Shown piece after piece: positions 1 to 10,958 of a stretch of 64,000 nt of DNA (position 1 is the first letter of the stretch; each line of letters begins with the position of its first letter). A model generated the notes under the pieces. It was given only the letters and a program-made list of their open reading frames with translations. It was not told the DNA's origin and ran no database searches. A program made the translations under genes and the position numbers. Origin of the DNA: Mesodorylaimus sp. YZB2_4. Its lineage: Eukaryota; Nematoda; Enoplea; Dorylaimida; Dorylaimidae. The stretch spans positions 1-64,000 of the forward strand of contig JASANH010001195.1 in the NCBI GenBank assembly GCA_030248295.1, read 5' to 3'.

Positions 1-3000
1 GACTGTAGGGAACAAGCCAAAAGGACAATTAGAAGGCCTGCCCTCCACGTGTTGGTTGATGGCGCCTTATTATGGAAATTGTTAGATGGTGGTAGAACAT
101 GGGCGGCCAATTGGTCAGTGCTGTTCAAGTCGTCCATGGCCTGCACGTGAATGCGCGCAGCTGCTCGTACAGCTGCTTGCCGCGTCGATCGTTGATTTGG
201 AGGAGAGCCAGTAGTCGAGGTTGTTGCATTCTCTTTCCTAACCCCGTCCAGTGGCGAATCGAGAGGTTTTTCAGATCGCATGTCGTTGTGGCATTCCAGC
301 GGGAATAGATGAGCGATGGCTCTTGTCAAGATCATTCCAGAAGCGACTTGTACTCTCGCAGAGCGGACCGCATTGTCCAAACTGGGAATAAGCTTAACAA
401 TTTTGGCTAACTTCCAGGTACCGCGTGGGCCATCGTTTTGAATCTGGACGATGTCCCCGACTTGAGGCTGGAACGAAATCTGACGACGTGGCTGTACCAA
501 TGGTTGTTGAGAGCGCTCCCGGAGACTAACTAAATAATCGCGTTGCCAGTGGCGCCAAAAGGTGGCCAAGTGTTGTTCTCCGCGTTTCCAAATCGATAGA
601 AGGTGATCCTTGGAAGATTGCTGCGCAACGTATTCGTCATCAGCTAAATCATCCACAGAAGCTGGCGTAAAGCTTGTTTTCGGGTTTGATGTCAGAAAGT
701 GAGCAGGTGTAAGCACTTGATCATCTTTGAAGTCGGACCCAACGTAAACGAGGGGGCGCGAATTGATGATTGATTCAATTTCAGCTACAACCGTTTGCAA
801 CTGTACCAGTGAAAGGCACAGCGGGCCAAGGGATTTGCGAAATGCTTGCTTAACAAGCCGAACCAAGCGTTCATAGAAGCCTCCCATCCAAGGCGCTCGT
901 TCTGGAATAAATCTCCATGCGATCCCCTCTTGGCTGATAAATGAGTGCATATCATTGTCCAGAATGACAGAAGCCCACATCTTGTCTAAGGCGGATTTGA
1001 CCAGCTTGAATTGAGGAGCATTGTCAGAAATGATGGTTGAGGGTTTCCCACGTCTGGCGATGAATCTTTTCAAAAAAGGAAAAAATGAACCAGCAGAAAA
1101 CCCTTCCACAACCCCCAAATGAACGGCGCGTGTAACGAGACAGGTGAGCAGGCAAATCCACACTTTTTTCGGATGGCCATTTTCCTTGATGAAAAGTGGT
1201 CCAAGGTAATCGAGACCCGTTGTTGTGAAAGGAGCCGCTGGTGTGACTCGAAATTTCGGCAAAGCAGGGGTTGGCGGAGCTTTGTAAGGTCCACCGTCGT
1301 ATTTCTTGCATGTTGTGCACGACCGAATATACTTGAAGATAGCGGAACGACCAGCAGGTATCCAAAATTCTGTGCGAATTTGGGCTAACGTATGAGCGAC
1401 ACCCGAATGAAAAAGTCTGGCGTGAAAGTGTTTGATGACGAGTGTTGTAAAATGGTCATGCTTGGGCAGTAAAATTGGGTGCTTCGTAGCCACATCCAAA
1501 TTAGAATTTTGTAGACGTCCACCGCAGCGAAGTATACCTTCGTCATCAATCCAAAGGGACAGTGCGGAAACAATTGGATGCTTCTTCTGTTTATGCAAGG
1601 CTTCAAAAATGTCAGGAAACTCTTTCCGTTGAACATCCTCGATCCAAAGGTTTCGAGCCGCAAGGATTTCCTTGCTCGAGAGATGGACAGAATACGTAGT
1701 AGACTTCGTGCGTTGAAATACACGTTTGCAAAGTGCCGTCACCCGAAGTAACTTGGCCAACGATGAATAGCGGTTGTAATCGATAGAAGCTCCCACGCCA
1801 TGGAAAGTGCGCTCTGGTGCTGACGGGGAGACCAACGAGACTTGAAGTTCAGAAGCAATCATTTGCGCAACAGCTACAGGAGGCGTAGATGGGGAAGGTG
1901 GGGCCAGCCTGGTCTCCTGGCTCTGTGTCATCCAGGCAGGCCCATGCCACCAGAATGATGAGTCCACGAGTGCGGCTGCACTGACTCCTCGGGACGCGAT
2001 GTCAGCAGGATTGTTGTCAGTAGATACGTAGTGGAATTGAATGCCTTGATGCTGATTGATCTCGTTAATGCGGTTACGTACGAATATGGTCAATGGTTTG
2101 TCAGAGCGAAGCCAGTGCAGAACACATTGTGAATCAGACCACAGGAACCGACGTTGGGTAGGAAAAGGAAAACTCGTTGAGACGAATTCCAAGCACTTGC
2201 TGCCCAAATGAACGGCTAGTAATTCCAAACGGGGAATTGTCATTGTCCCACGCAAGGGAGCTAGTCTGGACTTGGCGAAAATGAGATTAGAGGTGATAGA
2301 AGTTGGCGTGATGATACGTAAATAAATACAGATTCCATATGCTGATTGAGACGCATCAGTGAAGCAATGCAGTTCATACACAGTGTTCTTAGGACAGGTC
2401 GACCCAATAAACCGTGGAATTCGTCCATTCGCGAGAAAAGAAAGGGCCCCAGCGATAAGACGCCATTCCGAATTTTGGTCCTGAGGCAGTGGAGCATCCC
2501 ACTCAATTTTGCTCGACCACAGACGTTGCCAAAAAATTCTTCCAATCAACAGAGCTGGTGCGAAAAATCCGAGAGGGTCGAAAAAGGAAGCCAGAAAAGT
2601 CAGAATAGAGCGTTTGGTAATCGGGGCGTTTTCGGATGATGTTGGGAGCACAATGGTTAATGTGTCAGCGACGGGAGTCCATGGGACCCCCAGAATTTTG
2701 AACGGTCCTTGTGCACGGTCGTGGTCTGGAATGAACTGTAGAAATTCTGTTGAATTCGACATCCATTCTCGAATGTTCATGGAAGCATCCTCAAATATAC
2801 GTTTGGTGGTATGATAAAAAGAAATCGCTTCATCCACAGAATTGACCCCTGTTATCACGTTGTCGACATAAATATTTCGTTGAATGTTGAGGGCCACTGG
2901 ACTGTTTTCTTTGCGCAAATGATGGTCGATTGTCGCATTTAGCAAGAATGGACTCGATACGACACCAAATGGTACACGGGTGAAACGGTAGATTTGAACG

Positions 3001-5756
3001 TTGTTGTCCGTCGAGGAAACCGTTGGGTCTTTCAACCAGAGAAATCGTGTCACGTCCCGCTCTGATTCCTGGAGGCCAACCTGCAGAAATGCTTTCTCGA
3101 TGTCAGCCGCAAGTGCTATCTTGTTTAAACGGAAACGGATTAGAATAGCCACAAGGTCGTCGAGTAGAACTGGTCCACGGAAAAGACAGTCATTTAGGCT
3201 GTGCGCCTCCGACGCACGTGAGCTAGTGGCCGACCCATCGTACACGATACGAACTTTTGTTGTCGTTTTCCCAGGAGTGATGACTGGATGATGGGGAATA
3301 TAATGGACCCTTCCACTAGTGGAATTGTCGCCAATAACGGGTTCGATAATGCCAGACTTGAGCTGAGCTTGTATGATGTCGTTGTATTGTGCCATCAATT
3401 GAGGCGAATCCTTCAAGCGGCGTACCAATGGATTTAACCGTCCCAGGGCCAGCCCATAGTTGGCTGGTAAGGAATCTGCGCTGTCCTTCCATGGCCAAGT
3501 GACATAATATCGCTTGTCCTCGTATTGTACGGTTTCATTAAGGCGATGTAAGGCGATGGCGTCCGTGAGCTCATCTGGTTTGTCCCGAATGCCCAATGTT
3601 TCCAGGTTCCATAGGAAAGTCATGTCCAGCGCTTGCGTGATTTGCTTGTCAGCCTTCTCCAAAAGGGGTTCGGGATCGAAAGACAATGAAGGTGAAAGCA
3701 GTGAGGCTGTCGTAGTGGTTGTGTTGACGCATGGTGATTCGGATCCCTGGCAATTGTTAAATCGGCCCGCCACCAGCCAGCCCAAACGAGAACTGAGCAG
3801 GTGCAGTCCGTCTGTGAGTGTGATTTTCTCCATGGTCAGAAGGTCCCACATGTAGTCAGATCCAATGAGGAAGTGGACTGGAATCGATTGGGGATTTATT
3901 GGTATTTCGTCAGCCAGGGGAAGGTCTTTGAAAAGCGTTTTGAATTTGTTTGTGTCGATGGCTGCACGTTGGATTTGGCCCGTTATAACTGGAACGATGT
4001 TGGCACAGAAGGTGAAAATGGTGTTGTCTTGGAGTCTAATGTGGACTTCCGCAACCTCAGTGATGATGGACTTCGGTGGAGCTGATCCGAAGGTGAAAAC
4101 AGACAGCTTTTCAGTGGATCGAATTTTCAGCCCAAGTTGCTTGGCGATGCTCTCCGTGATATAGCTTCTCTGGCTGCCGTTGTCGAACAGACCTCGCGTA
4201 GTCATTGTTCGCTTCCCATCCGCAGAAATTAGTGGAGCGGTGACAGTTTGCAAAAGTGATACCTCGTTGGTGGCCAAAAGCGAATGTCCCAGATTGGCAG
4301 AAGTGGTGGAGTGGGGAGCATCGGACGCTGTGACTGTAGTGGACCGTGGAGGGCTGTCGTATTTGTCTGGGCAGATGGAGGAGTGATGTTGGTGTAACTT
4401 CTTGCACGTGTAGCATGGTCGGGTACGACGGCATTGTTGTATCGAATGACCAGAGCCCAGGCAGTTGAAACATAGTTGCTTTGCGTTCAATTTCTCCTTG
4501 CGGGCCGCTAAACTGGTGACAGTGCGACATTCATCCGCAAAGTGTCCTCGACGGTCGCAATATGGGCACTCCTTGGTCGGCTGAACCGGTAGGGAGTTGT
4601 GTGTTGCTGATGGGCTGAGAGTGAGACGATTTCCACGGGATTGCTGACTCGATGGCTGGTTGAGCGGTTGACCTCTTGGGCGTTGATGCTGTCTCACTTG
4701 GGCTGTCTGCGAGACAAGAACTCCTGTAGTTGAATGAAAACTAGGCTTACCAGACTTAGGTGTCGTTGAAGCTTTTGGCTTGTAGTCATGATCCGTGGTC
4801 TTGTTGTCAACGTGTTGGTATGCGGTCTCACAGATCTGGAGATGACGGCGCAAATGTTCACGCAGGGTGTCAGTTGTCCAGACATCAGCGTCTCCAGCTC
4901 TCTCCTTTTCAAGTTGGATGATCACTGCGGGTGGCATCTTGGATTTAATCAAGGTGAAGAACTGTCTATGGTTGGTATCTTCTCCCAAGGCAGCTAGCGA
5001 ATTCAGATGTTGTTCCAGCTGATCGAAAACTGTGCGTAAACCTTTTTGATTTTGAGCTGGTGCCAACTCATTGAGCGCGTTGTAATGTTTGTCAATAATG
5101 ACATCCTTGTTTCCAAACCTCCGCTGCAGGAGCGTGATGGCGGCTTCATAGTTCGCTGCTGTTGTCGACAGTCCAGAAACTGCCTGGGCGGCAGTTCCTG
5201 TCAACTGGCCTTTCAAGTAAGTCATCTTATCGATGGCATTGAGCGCTGTGTTGTTGTGAACCGATGCTTGATAGCTGTCCCAGAAGCTTCCCCATTGGAG
5301 GATATTCCCATCGAATTTAGCGAGTTCCAATTTGGGAAGCTTGACGGAAGCGCGTGGAGCTTCTATGGCAGTTCTTTCACTAGGATTGGCAATCTGCTGG
5401 CCTTGTGCTGTGGTAGCGGGAGGAGGACGAATAAGCCGTTTCTCAATGCGTTCGAGGGCTGCTGCGATAGCGACAGTACCTTCGTCGATATGCTGGAGGA
5501 TAGCAGTATGGTTTTCTGCATCCTGCTGTATTTTCGCAGTTTCTTCCGGATCATCGGTCGCCACGGAAATCCACTGCGCGTGCAAGCGTAAGTAGGTATC
5601 ACCATACTTGTCGATTTTTGATTTTGCGAGACGGAAACTGTCGACGTTCCTCTCGGCTTCTTCTGGTGACAGGGCTAAAAGCCCATTGGCGTCAGCGAAT
5701 GCCTTATTGAGACGTTGTCGAGACGGGCCCAGGGCAGACCGAATAGCACCCGCCAT
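1..5756 (-). mobile_element. BEL/Pao retrotransposon gag-pol polyprotein, open to window edge
   Basis: I translated this frame by hand from an ATG at 5756. It has no stop codon down to position 1, so about 1,918 residues are visible and the end lies outside the window. Domain order on the minus strand: gag with DUF1759 (motif KLPKLELAKFDGNILQWGSF near 5340-5280); three zinc knuckles near 4570-4370 (CPYCDRRGHFADEC, CFNCLGSGHSIQQC and a CYTC knuckle); aspartic-protease-like LFDNGSQRSYIT near 4190-4150; reverse transcriptase (DIEKAFLQV near 3090, YVDN near 2865); RNase H (CFTDAS near 2360, WSDSQCVLHW near 2120, DNNPADIASRG near 2010); integrase with an HHCC zinc finger near 1450-1300, catalytic Asp in GLDYLGP near 1215, Asp in SDNAPQF near 1030 and Glu in YERLVR near 870; then a DUF5641-like tail. 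This is the order known for BEL/Pao. The uninterrupted frame suggests a young or active copy. Confidence 0.93.
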
Positions 5757-5780
5757 GCCCAAGAAGCGATAAAGGCAATC

Positions 5781-5792
5781 GTTCTGCTACCA
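5781..5792 (-). promoter_or_regulatory. Primer-binding site of the BEL/Pao element
   Basis: On the minus strand this reads TGGTAGCAGAAC, three bases inside the apparent LTR edge at 5796 and 24 bases before the gag ATG at 5756. The same 12-mer precedes the second BEL/Pao gag remnant at 38583-38594. Its position between LTR and gag is what defines a tRNA primer-binding site. I did not identify the priming tRNA. Confidence 0.75.
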
Positions 5793-5795
5793 CTT

Positions 5796-6389
5796 TGTGG
5801 TATAATGCGAGAGAGGAAACCCGAACTACCGATCTATGAGTGCTTTAATCTCAACACTAACACATACAGAGCAGCGGTGAAGGCATAGATGAAAGGAATG
5901 TGGGAAGAGAAAGGTGCAAGACCTATTGCTTGGGTTTGTAGCAAGCGAGAAGAGGATACGAAAGGTTCGTTTCCCAGAGAAAAAGTATGAGATGGAATTA
6001 GAAAATCGCTACAGTATGCGACAACCGTGCCTGCTCATGAAATACGCATTTTTTGCATATGTACAGTCGACCTCGAATAATTGCACCTGATCCGGACGCC
6101 AAAATGAGTTGCAAATAGACAAAGTTGCAATTATCCGAGGCTGAAAAACACTGAAGCTTGAAAATCGGGGAATGGGGACTTGTTGCAATTTGCAATTATC
6201 CGAGGTGCAATTATCCGATGTCGACTGTACTCAGATATACAGGCGGCACGAAAAACAATAAAAGCTTATTCTTGAGGACTCGTAATTCGTAAGGCTCATT
6301 CGTTCGTAATTCGTAAGGAGAACGAGCTTATGCTCGGCTGGTCTTCTTCTTTATCCTCAGCGCATTCCATCAGAAGCTGAAGCAGAACA
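5796..6389 (-). repeat. Probable LTR of the BEL/Pao element
   Basis: The inner edge is well supported. On the plus strand it begins TGTGGTATAA at 5796, next to the primer-binding site, and a related segment recurs at 9517-9605. The outer edge is uncertain: the first plausible TG...CA partner ends at 6389 (AAGCAGAACA), but the second LTR lies outside the window, so the length cannot be checked. A pogo-like MITE at 6064-6227 sits inside, and an AATAAA-type signal lies near 6260. Confidence 0.55.
6062..6229. mobile_element. Short pogo/Tigger-like MITE
   Basis: A 164-bp non-coding element runs from CAGTCGACCTCG at 6064 to its inverted partner ending ACTG at 6227. It is flanked on both sides by the dinucleotide TA (6062-6063 and 6228-6229). 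The terminal inverted repeats match at about 22 of 24 positions (left 6064-6087, right 6204-6227). Extra internal copies of an ATTATCCGAGG motif lie near the right end. TA target duplication and CAGT-starting TIRs are typical of pogo/Tigger elements of the Tc1-mariner group. No transposase fits in this length. Confidence 0.75.
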
Positions 6390-6541
6390 CTTAGGATCCG
6401 CAAGTTTTATAAGATTGTTATTAGCTCTAATTTTCCTCAACAATATTACTTCACATCAAAACAACATGACCTTCCCATTGCAACTCTTTCCAAGTCATTT
6501 ATATTCATTAATATATTCTCAATTTATTATCGGCAAATTTA

Positions 6542-7237
6542 ATTGGGTACACCAAACCCATCTTCGTGAGAGCGCGCTGAGCCTACCCAATCAATGGCGC
6601 TGCGCCACAACCCGTTCACTTGATGTTTCAAAACACCGCGCCGAAAAAAAAGAAACATCAGCGCCAGATTCTTTTGATAGTCGATAACTCAAGAGCAATT
6701 GAAGCAAAAATGTTGATTTTTCGCAGGCTTTGCAAGTTAGGTAAGATCCGCTGCCACGTGAATTTTTATCAAAATCTGTTGAGTCCCTGACGAGCGACGG
6801 GCTGAAAAAGCCAAAAAAGTGATATTTTCCTGGAATAACTTTTCAGAAAATTAAGCTTTTAAAAAAATGATGCCAAAAGGCAGATTCTGAAGATGCGAAC
6901 TTTCAGAAAAACTAATATTTACACCTTGTACGACCTCTGGCTGTTGCGCAAGCCTGATGTTTATCCTCCTTCTCCTCCGCCCCCCCCTCTTCCCCCCCCC
7001 CCCCCCCCAACAAGAAATCGCTTATTCTGGAACTGAACAACGGCCAGACGCATTTTGATGAAAATTGGCTCGATTGTAGATTCGGCCGATTTTGCTAGGT
7101 GTGCAAAAACTCAAAAATTTCGTCGAACTGTTCTCGAGTTATTAGCCGGCGAAAATCGCCCTTTAGCATTAGGCGTCTGGTTGGCTGGTCTGTGCCTGCT
7201 TAGACAACCCAACTACCGTGCCTGCTGATATCAGTTA
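6542..7237 (+). repeat. Dispersed non-coding repeat family, copy 1
   Basis: About 0.7 kb without coding capacity. It begins near a CCAAACCCATCTTCGTGAG motif, followed by a small hairpin whose arms are GATGTTTC and GAAACATC (6621-6661). Next come a GACGAGCGACGG motif, a C-rich tract at 6976-7008, an ACAAGAAATCGC motif, and a terminal GGCGTCTGGTTGGCTGGTCT block. The same order recurs at 9993-10555, at 48470-48890 continued at 52317-52545, and on the opposite strand at 62790-63312. The family is non-autonomous; I cannot assign its class. Confidence 0.75.
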
Positions 7238-7459
7238 CTCGTTAGGAAATTAGGCATGTTAACACTCATTAACAGTGTTTTTCTCCACTCGGATGCACCG
7301 AGGCATGAAGAAACATGGCACGGTGTCGGAAAGATAACGTGCATAAACTGGAAAAAATGCGAAAAGAAGTTTGTGTCAACCCACATCTTGGAGTTCACGT
7401 TGAAAAATACTCGTTGGTCTGCGATTCTTTTGGACCCCAATATTCCTTTTTAATTAGAG

Positions 7460-8583
7460 TTACGGCGCACCCATCAATTTATCAAGTTGTTTTCTCAAAT
7501 TTTCTTTATCTTCCTCTTTATCAATGCTTTCAGTGACATCTGGACTAATATCCGCGATGACACTGACCACCGTGTTCAGCCCGATTTCAAGCAAACTCAA
7601 CTCGGCCTTTTCTTCTAGATCTTTTAATTTTATCTGTAAATCGCCAACTTGCTTTTGGTGAAGTTTCAGTTTTCTTTGAATTTCATTCCCAGCGGCCAGC
7701 TTCTTTCCTATTTTAGTCAGGTTTTCTTCTGCCAATAATTTTTCAGTTTTGAGTGTTTCTAATGTCATGCGCATTTGCGCCGCAGCATCTCGACTTTTTT
7801 TAACTAAAGCTACTTTTTCGGCATGTAATAATCGCTGTTTGTAAATCAAATCCTTGTTTTGGGCCACAGATTTGATCATCATATCGATAATGAGAGTATT
7901 GTACTCTTCGCAGATCGATTTTTCAAAATTTCCCCAATGTCTATAGTTCTAGCAATGGTGCTGATGACTTTCACGATTGCCAGAGGTGGATAAAAAGTCT
8001 CAACAAGTCTTTGGAACTTTTTGAAAAAATCTCCGATACCTCTTTTTTTCTTTCCGCGAGAAAGACATTCGTTGCGAGCAATGTCAAGGTCCTTCTTGGC
8101 GGTCTCATATTCTTTCTCAAGTTTTTCCACTTCTTTAGTCTGGCCGTCGAGTATTCTTTCAATTATTCTTAGTGCTGTCTCAGTACTTGTCAGTTCTTTG
8201 TCAGTTTGCTGCAGTTTATCGTCGAGTTGTGTCATGTTTTCACGCAGCTCAGCTTTCTTCTTTTGCAAGTCAATAACCAATGCTGCTCCATCAATCAGAA
8301 GACTCTCTGCGTTCGATGACAGGCTTTCAAAAGCAGCAAGTTGAGGTTTTAAATCTTGCAAGAATTTCTTAACGTTAGCTTCACCTAATTGTTTTAAATC
8401 GATCTTGGTCTCTTGTCCAGCTTGACTCTTCATATGGCTGGTAATATTAGAAGCGCTTTCGACTTGGCTGGTATATGGTATGACTATTTTTTTGACATAT
8501 TCGTCGTTAAATTGGTCTACAGTCAATGAAGAGACAACGGCTATCAAAAGTGAAAAAATACGCACTTTTTCATGACCACTCAA
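7460..8583 (-). CDS. Secreted coiled-coil protein, frame interrupted
   Basis: The first frame runs from an ATG at 8583 to 7879 (234 residues) and the second from 7882 to 7460 (140 residues). The N-terminus has a likely signal peptide: a charged start, then FSLLIAVVSSL at residues 10-20. The rest is largely heptad-like helix rich in Lys, Glu and Gln, with a hydrophobic segment near residue 200. The second frame continues as coiled coil and stays open upstream of its ATG into the region of the first (about 7936-7910), so one frame change there would join them. That could be a one-base indel, a sequencing error, or a small intron (a GT...AG pair exists near 7906-7835). I do not recognise the family. 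A helical-bundle membrane-active fold is possible but only a guess. Confidence 0.55.
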
Positions 8584-9516
8584 GAATCAGGGACAGATAC
8601 AGGGGGTATTAACACAAGTAGCCTTTTTACTGTTTACAAAAACTGAGCATCATTTTATATCAGCTGGAAGGATTTTAGAAACCTGCTCATTGATGATAAA
8701 ATTGATTGAGAAAGCTCATAAATTGATGTAGAGGATTTTAGTCGCAGGTTTTTGCGCTAACAAGAAACTATTTTAAGTGGTTATGAAGAGCTGATTTTTC
8801 TAAAAGTAATGTTTTTCACCAGAACTTAGGGTACAAAAAGAGCCATAATAATGTTGGCGGGGCGTGTGGGAGCTGCAAGACTATTGTTTTGTTCAGACTT
8901 AAAATTTCGTTTTGCTAATGCGTCATTCACAAGAAGCAGTCGCTACTGATCATTTCTATAATGACGTTGCCTCTATTGTGCTGCCCAAGGGTTCACTAGC
9001 GGATGGGATGGGTTGGGTTCGACTTCAAAAATTTTTGCGTAGAGTTTGGTCGAATTTTGCTTACCATGCAGGTTCTATTTTTTCGTTTCCATCTCAGGTA
9101 ACTTACCAAAAGTCAGGAGCAATATTCTGCACCCGCTTGATTGAGCACTTTGTTTTAGCTGGCAGTTGTTGAGCAGCCAAAGCTGTTAGACAAGGTCGAC
9201 TGTAGCCTAAAGCTCACATTTTGAACTCCTGGGGACTGTTTCACTGAAAAGCGATAAGCAGTGGTTTTAGCCAACCGCTTTAGCAATGCTTTTCCAGCAA
9301 TGGATAATATCTGGGTTTCACCACGGATTGTTACATTTTAATATTCAGCAACGCTTTTAGCAGAAAGTTTTTGCGCGAAATGTGATTTTCAGGTGCATAA
9401 TAAATGTCTGCTAGATTTGCTTCTGAAAAAAAAGGTGGAACACGAAACGTTGAACATTTTATTATTAGTTTTAGCAATATGCCGTTGTCTCTCGATCAAA
9501 AATGAATCATACTTCG
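8584..9516. other. Intergenic, nothing recognised
   Basis: AT-rich sequence upstream of the coiled-coil gene. No family I know is visible in any of the six frames. The longest open stretch, 8912-9172 on the plus strand, looks random in composition. Confidence 0.5.
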
Positions 9517-9605
9517 TGTGGTATAACGCGAGAAAAGAACCAGAACCACCGCTATATGAGTGCTTTAATCTCAACACCAACACAAACAGAGCAGCGGTGA
9601 AAGAG
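9517..9605 (-). repeat. BEL/Pao LTR fragment
   Basis: This stretch aligns by eye to 5796-5885 of the intact element's LTR. It begins TGTGGTATAA, shares TATGAGTGCTTTAATCTCAA, and ends in CAGAGCAGCGGTGAA. The flanks do not match the element interior, so this looks like a relic LTR piece. It shows that at least one earlier insertion of the same family happened nearby. Confidence 0.7.
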
Positions 9606-9736
9606 ATATTTTAATTATCAGGTCAGGTTAAAGAGATATTTTTATTACCTCCAAAAAAGTCTGTTATGACAGACTCAAAACTTTTAGACTAGGTAATGCA
9701 CACAGGGGAACCAGGGGTTAGGATGGCCGGTTTACC

Positions 9737-9786
9737 CCATGGCTATACTATATGTGATACAGTAATCACATATAGTATAGCCATGG
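9737..9786. repeat. Perfect 22-bp hairpin
   Basis: The left arm 9737-9758 and right arm 9765-9786 are exact reverse complements, starting CCATGGCTATACTATATG, around a 6-base ACAGTA loop. It lies about 200 bp before copy 2 of the dispersed repeat. No coding role is visible. Confidence 0.85.
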
Positions 9787-9992
9787 TTTACTCGGCCACA
9801 AGGAAAGTAGGGCCTGCACTGCACACTCGCACACAGATGCTTGCCGATGTCAGAATCAAATCCAACATGCTTCTCTGCTGTGCACTTCTGCTGTTCAGAC
9901 AGGATCGCCGAAGGCAGCTGTGCTGTTCCACACGAGCAACCTGTATACTGTGTGCTAAAACTGAACCGCTGCGGGGAAAGTGATTTGGCTTA

Positions 9993-10555
9993 CATACACC
10001 AAACCCATCTTCGTGAGAGCGCACTAAGTGAGCCTAACCAATCAATGGCGCTGCACCTCAACCCGTCCAGTTGATGTTTCTAAACTCAGCGCCGAAAAAA
10101 AACAGAAACATCAGACCTAGGTACTTTCGATAGTCGCTAACTCAAGAATGATTGAACCAAAACAGTTGGATTTTCGCAAGCTTTGCAAAATAGGTAAGAT
10201 CTTCAACCGTGTCAATTTTTATCGAAATCCGTCCAGTACCTGACGAGCGACGGATAAAAAAAGCTGAAACAGTGAGTATTTTCAGGTATAACTTTTCGGA
10301 AATTAAAGCTTAAAAAAAATGACGTCAAAAGGCAGAGTCCGAAAGTTTCAGCTTTCAGAAAAACTAACACTTACAACAGTACGACCTTGATCTAGGCACA
10401 TGTTGTCTCCTCCTCATCCTCATCTTCCCCCCCCCCCCCCCGAACAAGAAATCACGTATTCTGGAACTCGACGACGGCCGGACGGATTTTGATCAAAATT
10501 TGCACGATTGTAGATTCGACCGACCCTGAAAAAGGTGCGAAAAATCAAAAATTAA
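9993..10555 (+). repeat. Dispersed repeat family, copy 2 (right end missing)
   Basis: Same order as copy 1: CCAAACCCATCTTCGTGAG, the GATGTTTC/GAAACATC hairpin, GACGAGCGACGG, a poly-C run near 10427-10441, and the ACAAGAAATCACG block. It stops before the GGCGTCTGGTTGG end seen in copies 1, 3 and 4 and runs into an ATGCATTAC-rich stretch. Confidence 0.75.
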
Positions 10556-10556
10556 A

Positions 10557-10650
10557 CATGCATTACACTTGTGCATTACATTTACATGCACGCAGCACAT
10601 GCATTACACTTACATGCATTACGTGCATACATGCATTTGTGTAGTGCATT
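10557..10650. repeat. Imperfect ATGCATTAC-type tandem repeat
   Basis: ATGCATTACACTT and TTACATGCA units recur irregularly, beginning exactly where copy 2 of the dispersed repeat breaks off. Confidence 0.7.
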
Positions 10651-10831
10651 AGACAAAAGAGAGGCGGTGCAAAATGAAATTGAGCCCGAAGAAGGAGCCC
10701 CCTGAGCTGATGGGTTTAGCGCGAAAATTTTTAAAATATCTTAAACTGGCCAGATGCCCCCGTTTTTCCGATCCGGCTGTAGTGTGGATAGGCGGGGGGG
10801 ACTAGTGCAAAGAGAGCCTAGTTCTACACCC

Positions 10832-10958
10832 GGGGCCAATTTCACAATCGCCTAGGACATGTTCTATATATTAGGACACCGTAAGTCCTATCTTACATCA
10901 CTGCAATTTCATCGTCCTAACTTTAGGACATGTCCCAGCTGATTGTGAAACTGCCCCC
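10832..10958. mobile_element. MITE with TTTCACAATC terminal repeats, copy 1
   Basis: The left end GGGGCCAATTTCACAATC near 10832 faces an inverted right end, ATTGTGAAACTGCCCCC, ending near 10958. Both inner halves contain ACATGTCC-like sequence. The element is about 127 bp and non-coding. A diverged second copy lies at about 19165-19280. Confidence 0.65.

Noticed and set aside
7879..7882. ATGA overlap of two frames as a bacterial-style operon
   Set aside because: The window is animal nuclear DNA, and both frames are parts of one coiled-coil protein by composition and continuity.
7905..7940. Programmed -1 frameshift site
   Set aside because: The sequence near the frame change has T and A runs but no standard slippery heptamer in the correct phase. 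An indel or small intron is simpler.
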